A DNA stretch of 64,000 nt, taken from assembly GCA_005406025.1 (NCBI GenBank), contig BGZK01000870.1, positions 186,001 to 250,000 of the forward strand, written 5' to 3'. This document shows positions 58,446 through 64,000 of the stretch, piece by piece. The stretch comes from Eumeta japonica (taxonomy: Eukaryota; Arthropoda; Insecta; Lepidoptera; Psychidae). Below the pieces are notes generated by a model that did not search any database, was not told the origin of the DNA, and saw nothing but the letters and a program-made list of their open reading frames with translations. Each line of letters begins with the position of its first letter. Position 1 is the first letter of the stretch. A program made the translations under genes and the position numbers.

Positions 58446-58600
58446 TCTATACTGCATTTTCTCGCTTTGCATATATGCTATGATAATTTATAATACAGAC
58501 ATCGAAAACAAAGCTGTAATCGCTTCGCTAGGTTCCACCGAGCTTCGCAGTTTGCGTTCTTCACAGTGTTGAATGTAAATGTACATGGGCTTAAGTGGCT
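58446..58600 (-). pseudogene. BEL/Pao gag C-terminal remnant
   Basis: One minus frame gives ARWNLAKRLQLCFRCL, then a diverged HICKARKCSIEGS, consistent with the RW-x-AKR-x-x-LC-x-x-CL and second zinc-knuckle region of BEL gag just ahead of the protease. Sequence beyond about 58.6 kb could not be aligned. Confidence 0.55.
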
Positions 58601-60150
58601 GGACTTCTTACCGAGCTGTTTCGTTCAGTAATGGTTTTGGCTATTCATGATGAAATTAGAAAAAAAGTTAGCTTTAAATTCCTTATTTGTTCTTGAGGGA
58701 AAACTGCCTTCCGAATGAGCGGTAAAGTATAAATACGTAAAAATTATGTTGTATTTCAAATATTATTTTGTAACCTATGAAATAAAGATATTTTGAATTT
58801 CGAAAAAAAATTAAATATTCGCTCAATTGCGAATTCTCAAACATGAAAGGATTAAAATATTAGAGTAAAATCTCTTGTACTTTCTCTTGGTGACAGACGG
58901 ACATATCTTTATTTATATTCAAATTACCTCCTTCATAATGTTTCTCTGGTACAGAAATTAGGGCTAGGTTGCATACCGACAGGTACTCTTTATTTTTATC
59001 GATCCACTCTTTAATGTAAGCTAACTTATGCTCTGTGCGCACTGCGTGTAAGGTTAAAACGATGCAGACAATCCTTTCTTACTGAAGATACGTTTATTCT
59101 CCTAATAATCTAATATAACTGCATTTTCCCCCTTAAAACCCGTCTCCGAAAATTCGATATAAATGCAAATCTATTACAATATAAAACGTGTGCTAAAACT
59201 TACGTTCATATACATTAATCTATTGATGTAAGCTCGTTAAATTTCAGAATTGCAATGTTCGAACACCATGCGGAAGTTTGCAAAAAGTTTGCAAATCTTA
59301 TTAATGTCTATAATTTTCGCGTTAATACAGCTCATATTAGCCTTATAATCTAATAAACCGTGTATATTAGCTGTATTTATCCGTAACCTTTATGTAAGTG
59401 CTACTTCTGTTTGATTGGCGAGTAGGTTCATTGGACAGCGATTCCCGCCTTGAAGTGGGGTTCCTGCCGCTGCCCTCTCGTATTTCGCTGCTAGTTCGCC
59501 GGAGGTCGCGCTGCATACCTTCGGACTTGTCTGTGCGAATCTTGAGTCGGTGATGCCGCGTTCACCTTGTTCGTGTCGTTGCTCGTCCGTCGTTTTCCGG
59601 AAGCTTCCTTTCCTCCACATTCCATTGAAAACTCGTAATTAGCCTACCGGTTTTCCGAGTAGACTTGTTTATAATTCATGATTAGCTGTTTCAAGCCCAC
59701 GAGCGAAAGGTTTGATGGCTGCATTTGATCGCCGTAGAAATGTCACGATGATCGTATTTTTCTCTGCAATTTTGGTCTTTGCATCCAACATCTTCAGGCT
59801 ATAAAAATATTTTAGCAGGTCAGCCTCTTTTTGTCTGTTGTTCTAAAAAAGCCGTGCATAATTTATTTCGCATTTATACTTTTTGCAGAACTCCTTTATA
59901 ATAATTTCATACGTTACTTCAGCGCTGGCAATGGTTTTTAAGAAAGAAATTGTTGGGCCGGCATATACAGATTTAAGCCCGCTTTTTTTTGTCGGTCGCT
60001 TTAATTTTTCAACGAGGCCAGCGTCTCTAGTTGTTATGAAATTCTTCAAAATTATTGGACATATTCTTATTGGGCAGACCTTGTAAAATAATGCAATTTT
60101 ATATCATCATTTGTTCTGTAACCTCACTTGCGTGCATGTCCATGCGTCCG
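58601..60150. other. Unassigned; minus-strand frames, possible retroposon tail
   Basis: At 58.73-58.81 kb 'atgaaataaagatattttg' before an A run looks like a retroposon 3' tail on the plus strand. Minus frames at 58860-59042, 59390-59620 and 59843-60049 have amphipathic or basic composition but no motif that I recognise. They could be upstream gag of the BEL copy or an unrelated relic. Confidence 0.3.
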
Positions 60151-60156
60151 CCAATG

Positions 60157-60187
60157 TAAGGGAGTTGTCGTGTCTACAACTCCCTTA
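60157..60187. repeat. Perfect hairpin, 12-bp arms
   Basis: 'taagggagttgt' and 'acaactccctta' surround a 7-base loop. Confidence 0.9.
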
Positions 60188-60975
60188 TACTCCCGAGTAC
60201 TTTTGTTTCGCGAATCGAATACCATTTTACTATTTGAAATTCACAAATTAAATTCAAGTTCGCGCAACCCAGTATGGAGGCTGGACGGCTCGCGAGAAAA
60301 CTATTACATTATACTAGGATTAGTTTCTCGTCATAACCGGTGTCAATGGCTTGTATGATTGTAATAGTCGTAATAATTTTTTTACCAATTTATTGTTATT
60401 AAATGATTTATTAATTAATGTATATATAAATAACAAAAGTATCATAAAAAATAGTAAAATCAAATGTGCATGCCTTAAGGGCTTATGCCATACGTATGTT
60501 ATTTAAATTAGAGGTTTATGATAACATATAAGCTTTTCACCGAAAATACTCTTTTTTAATTTTAATTTTCAAATGGTTATATAGTAAACTTGAGTCGAAA
60601 AAAGGATAGGTATATTATTCATATTTATTAGACATCACAATGCAAAAAATAAAAACTGCTTCAAGAAAAAACGATTATTACCTATAAAAATTTCGTAATT
60701 TCAGTCGAGGAACGTTGGTAAACATAAAAAAATTCATTAAATTTCTGTCAATAAGTCATCGGACTCATCAGTAAAGCATTTTGAAATAATTAGTAACAGA
60801 CTGTCTCTAAGTCAGCAAAGATCTAATTAGAAAAGAGAGAAAAAGAACTCACCATGTATTCGGAAAAATCATGGTGTAGTATGCTACAGTTTCGTCCTAA
60901 GCACGTTATTCATAACGTACTTTGCTTTAGACTGTATTAACTCGTGCTGAAAAAATAAATTATACACATACGCAA
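60188..60975. other. AT-rich DNA, nothing recognised
   Basis: No supported feature. Confidence 0.5.
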
Positions 60976-60978
60976 AAT

Positions 60979-62024
60979 TCCTACTAATATAGTAATATAA
61001 ACGCGAAAGTTTGTAAGAATGTATGGATGTATGTTTGTTACTCTTTCACGCAAAAGCTACTGTATGGATTTTGATGAAACTGTACAATAATATAGTTTAC
61101 ACATCAAAATAACACATAGGCTATAACTTATAAAAATATAGCCTATAAAGATATAGTGTGAATTATCTAAAACATAACGATAAGTGTCAAGTAAGTAAGA
61201 AAAAAATCTGTCATCTGCGAGCTATTCTGGCGTGCGCCGCAAAAACCGTTAGAATTACGATATGGGATAGATATATATCTATCTTTTGTGTGTAAGCCAT
61301 TATCGCCAAAATAGTGAACCATAAATGAAATGAAAATTGATAATTTATTTCTAACGCACTTTTGGCAGTAAAAAATTGATCCTCATACCAAAATAATACT
61401 TTTATCGCATCTAGTGTGTAAAGTACTTAAACTTTGTCTTTCATACTAGATCATTTGGACAAATATTTGAATAATTATGACGATAAACAAGCTATTGCGC
61501 GATATTATGGTGCTGTCCGGCGGCAGGGTCAAATCTTACCTAGCAGGCATACATTTGAATACACCATGTTTTTCCCACGGCCAGCTCTACGTGGCTTGCT
61601 CACGTGTTTCTAAATCGCAAAGTCTGCATGCTTACACAGACCGAAATAAATCGTTTAAAATAGTTTATAGGAGTATGTTGCAGTAGCTATCGATAAATTT
61701 TGCATTACCATCAATCATCATATACATCCTTACCTATCTATCCTTATAAATTATAGCGTTTATAATACCTATAATACCTATTAGTGAGATCATCATAAAA
61801 ATACTTAGTTCCATACACTACACAATATAATTGTTCGAACACTTTTAATTGGAGAACAGCTGGATCGATTTTCAAGATTTTTAATTTGTTGACTTTGTCT
61901 CCGTCCCGAATAGCAGAATAATATAAAAACATTAAAAATTTGATAAAAAAATTAAATACTTTCTATCATCATTGCTATCACATTTTTCCATCACCACGCG
62001 GGCAAAACCGCAGGGTGCAGCTAG
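60979..62024 (+). mobile_element. Helitron, non-autonomous (internally deleted)
   Basis: The left end 'tcctactaatatagtaatat' then 'aaacgcgaaagtttg' and 'gttactctttcacgcaaaag' matches, from memory, the 5' end of lepidopteran Helitrons that begin TC. The right end has a hairpin 'gcgggcaaaaccgc' (61999-62012) followed by 'cagctag' and a T, the expected CTRR end with T as target base. It encloses a fragment of the helicase gene (61477-61686). Length about 1 kb, so Rep and most of the helicase are missing. Confidence 0.7.
61477..61686 (+). pseudogene. Helitron Pif1-like helicase, C-terminal end
   Basis: A 69-codon frame reads MTINKLLRDI, then a diverged linker, then LAGIHLNTPCFSHGQLYVA followed by CSRVSKSQSLHAY. 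This is the final conserved helicase block of the Rep/helicase protein (PCFSHGQLYVACSRV), and the frame ends at a natural position. The MTINK-x-QGQS motif that should start the block is mutated after MTINK. The rest of the protein is absent. In Helitrons the helicase C-terminus lies close to the 3' end of the element, as it does here. Confidence 0.8.
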
Positions 62025-62880
62025 TATACTATATACACAACAATATTACTAAGTAATTTTGTTTAATTATTTACTCTCAAGTAATAGACATGAATTTACA
62101 TAATATCTTGTTTCATTACATTTTAATTATAAATTTTTTTTCTTGAAGTGCACGTTTTATATCATCACGTACTTCCGTATATATTCATTAATAAATTATA
62201 TGTAAAAAATATTTCAGTTTTTAATGTCTTGCGGCTTTTTTTAATCAGCTCGCATATACTTATTAACTTTTCATTATCATTATATTATACTTAGAATTCA
62301 CTCGATTAATTAAAATGTATGATAATAATTAGGACGTGAAAAAAAATCGATGATAAATCTGTCATCGGGAGAAATGCAGTAGCTAAATTTGATATAATTT
62401 ACAATAATTTGGCGGACAAAATATGGAAAAATTTTCAATACTTAACGACTTCACGCTCAATCTTAACGTCTATTTTAGATATTTAAGCGAAACAGCGGAT
62501 CAAAACATGAATAACTGCCAATTAAAAAATTCAATTACAATTTCAATTAATCGGTACTATATCAAGCTGTGATTTCCAATACAGTTATTCTCAATCGATT
62601 AGTGATGAGATTGAAAAATAAATTAAGTTTAGAAGTTAAATAGTTTTTTGGTTATCGTGGTCACACTCCGTGTAGACGGAATTTTCAGGCGATAGTAGAA
62701 GCACTACGCTCGCGCTTAAGGCATGCAAAAGACGACTAATATGTTCCCTAAACGGACTCTAAAATGGCTGAATAGATTTAAAAAAAATTCAAATTAGTTC
62801 AGCTGGTGACTTGTGAAGTTTGCTAGCGATTAGATCAATAGATTTTTTTTACTGTATTGTCGATAGCTAAACGAGCACGG
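62025..62880. other. AT-rich DNA, nothing recognised
   Basis: No supported feature. Confidence 0.5.
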
Positions 62881-62881
62881 G

Positions 62882-63205
62882 AGCCACTGGAGTATTATAG
62901 GTCGTCACTGCTGCTCATGGACAGTTTCGATTTCGAAGGAGTCACCAATGCGTTGCCTACGTCTTGAATAGGAACATAGATTCGCAATAAAATATCTAAT
63001 GGAGGAAGGAGTGGGTTGATAGAGAGGGAAAGGGCTCACGAAGAGAGGTGGGGTAATGGTTAGGAGTGGGCCACCTGGACTCTCACTCATTTAATGAAAT
63101 ACAACAACGGAAATTGTTATTTTATACTTATATTATGTGAGTATGTGGTTTTGGGACTGGTCAAGCTGACCCATTTAGGTGCTGCAGCCAAGTCGACCAC
63201 AACAA
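62882..63205 (+). repeat. Dispersed repeat family E, copy 2
   Basis: It aligns with 25.69-25.99 kb in the same orientation: 'gagccactggag', 'tgctgctcatggac', 'gtcttgaataggaac', 'gaggaaggagtgggttgat', 'gtggggtaatggttagga', 'cggaaattgtta' and 'gtgctgcagccaagt'. This copy has insertions relative to the other. No intact frame. Confidence 0.65.
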
Positions 63206-64000
63206 ATGGCAATTGTGTGGCATATTTCTTCTAAAAATTAGTAAGTTTCTTTTTTGCGTAGCAAGATAAGTGTGTCTTTAAACATCTGTTAAAATTTCGT
63301 TACAACACCGCTCTTATTTATCCACCAGAAGTCATCTAGTTATAAATAATTACCGCTACCCGTGCGGTGCCGGAGCGGGTACCTAGTTATTAATCAATTA
63401 TAAATTATAGTTCTAAAATGGCCTAGAAAACGTTATTTGGAGTTTAAAAGTATAGATTTAATATGACACGCATTTGTTTTTGCCTCTGTAATGCCTTTGC
63501 ATATGTTTTTTATTTTACGATCGCCATTTTGGTCTTACAGAAACAAAACACAACTTTTAACCATTGTGTGGTTTAGACGAATTGATAGATACTTCAATGA
63601 TCAAAATGTATCCAGTCATTAAGATGTTTTAAGGGCATAAATTTCCTACATATGTACATACCCAGATACGCGTGAAAAACACAACCTTGTCTTTGTGGTC
63701 CCGCAGTCAGGTAGAACGACAGGCAATCGAAGAAGACATTAATCGAAATTAATCGGTAGTCGTCAAACATCCCCAATTTCCATTTTTTATAAATTCAATG
63801 TACCCAGTGATACTTACGTCATCAAGATAAACCTAACAACATATAATTTACTTAAAAAGGCTTATAAATTTACTACCTACGATCTGGTCTTATGTTCTCC
63901 ATAGGGATAGATATATTACTCGTGTACACACACTTCGGCATTCGGTGAGATTCGGCACAGTCGAAAAAGAATAAGAAATAAAAAAAGCAAAAATATATCA
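63206..64000. other. AT-rich DNA, nothing recognised
   Basis: The 60-codon minus frame at 63594 has no recognised motif. The window ends in A-rich sequence. Confidence 0.45.

Larger units (their letters stand above)
51654..58600 (-). mobile_element. BEL/Pao LTR retrotransposon, minus strand, split by a copia insertion
   Basis: Read on the minus strand the order is: gag C-terminal end (about 58.6-58.45 kb), protease (58.44-58.1), reverse transcriptase start (to 57.308), [copia insert 57.307-55.05], reverse transcriptase end (55.05-54.48), RNase H (54.42-54.1), integrase (53.95-52.69) and the 3' LTR (52679-51654). This is the canonical BEL/Pao order. No 5' LTR was found beyond 58.6 kb. All reading frames are broken. 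It belongs to the same family as the 35-37.5 kb copy. Confidence 0.8.

Noticed and set aside
1..64000. CRISPR array, prophage or bacterial operon
   Set aside because: No regularly spaced direct repeats of that kind, no dense same-strand genes and no bacterial ribosome-binding pattern; the DNA is that of an insect nuclear genome.

Overview
The window reads as nuclear DNA from an insect, most likely a moth or butterfly (Lepidoptera). It is AT-rich with many A/T runs, has no host protein-coding gene that I can recognise, and carries several interspersed repeat families whose end sequences I recall from lepidopteran genomes (for example the ends near 11.9 kb and 30.57 kb). The order inferred from repeats is moderately secure; species and chromosome are unknown. 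No rRNA gene, intact tRNA gene, CRISPR array or bacterial-style operon was seen. Most short open frames are chance openings, microsatellite translations or shadows of transposon relics.

Layout. 1-34 kb: AT-rich non-coding DNA with short GC/CpG-rich islands (about 2.2, 5.4, 6.4, 9.9, 13.1, 26.6, 27.8, 30.0, 32.6 and 33.1 kb), dispersed repeat copies, a degenerate repeat with a period near 150 bp present in opposite orientations at 16.9-18.4 and 21.9-23.5 kb, a non-LTR retrotransposon tail at 28.6 kb and tRNA-like SINE remnants at 29.0, 32.1 and 32.4 kb. 34.98-37.54 kb: an internally deleted BEL/Pao LTR retrotransposon on the plus strand. 38-51 kb: more non-coding DNA with GC islands, a Jockey-like LINE relic on the minus strand (42.2-43.2 kb), a candidate TATA promoter with a following splice donor (45.92-46.02 kb) and a 240-bp foldback structure (51.18-51.42 kb). 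51.65-58.6 kb: a second copy of the same BEL/Pao family on the minus strand, interrupted by a 5'-truncated Ty1/copia element on the plus strand (55.05-57.31 kb). 60.98-62.02 kb: a non-autonomous Helitron keeping only the C-terminal end of its helicase. 62.88-63.2 kb: a second copy of a dispersed repeat also seen at 25.7 kb.

How the parts relate. All recognisable coding sequence is mobile-element pol, protease, gag or helicase, and all of it is broken by stops, frameshifts and deletions, so nothing here looks able to move by itself. The GC islands embedded in AT-rich DNA, two of which carry plausible core-promoter geometry, suggest regulatory DNA, a large intron or an intergenic desert near a regulated gene; that is inference. 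The most unusual structural signal is the repeated presence of near-perfect inverted repeats with very short spacers, including inside transposon copies whose family sequence should not have them, which points to local snap-back (template-switch) events.
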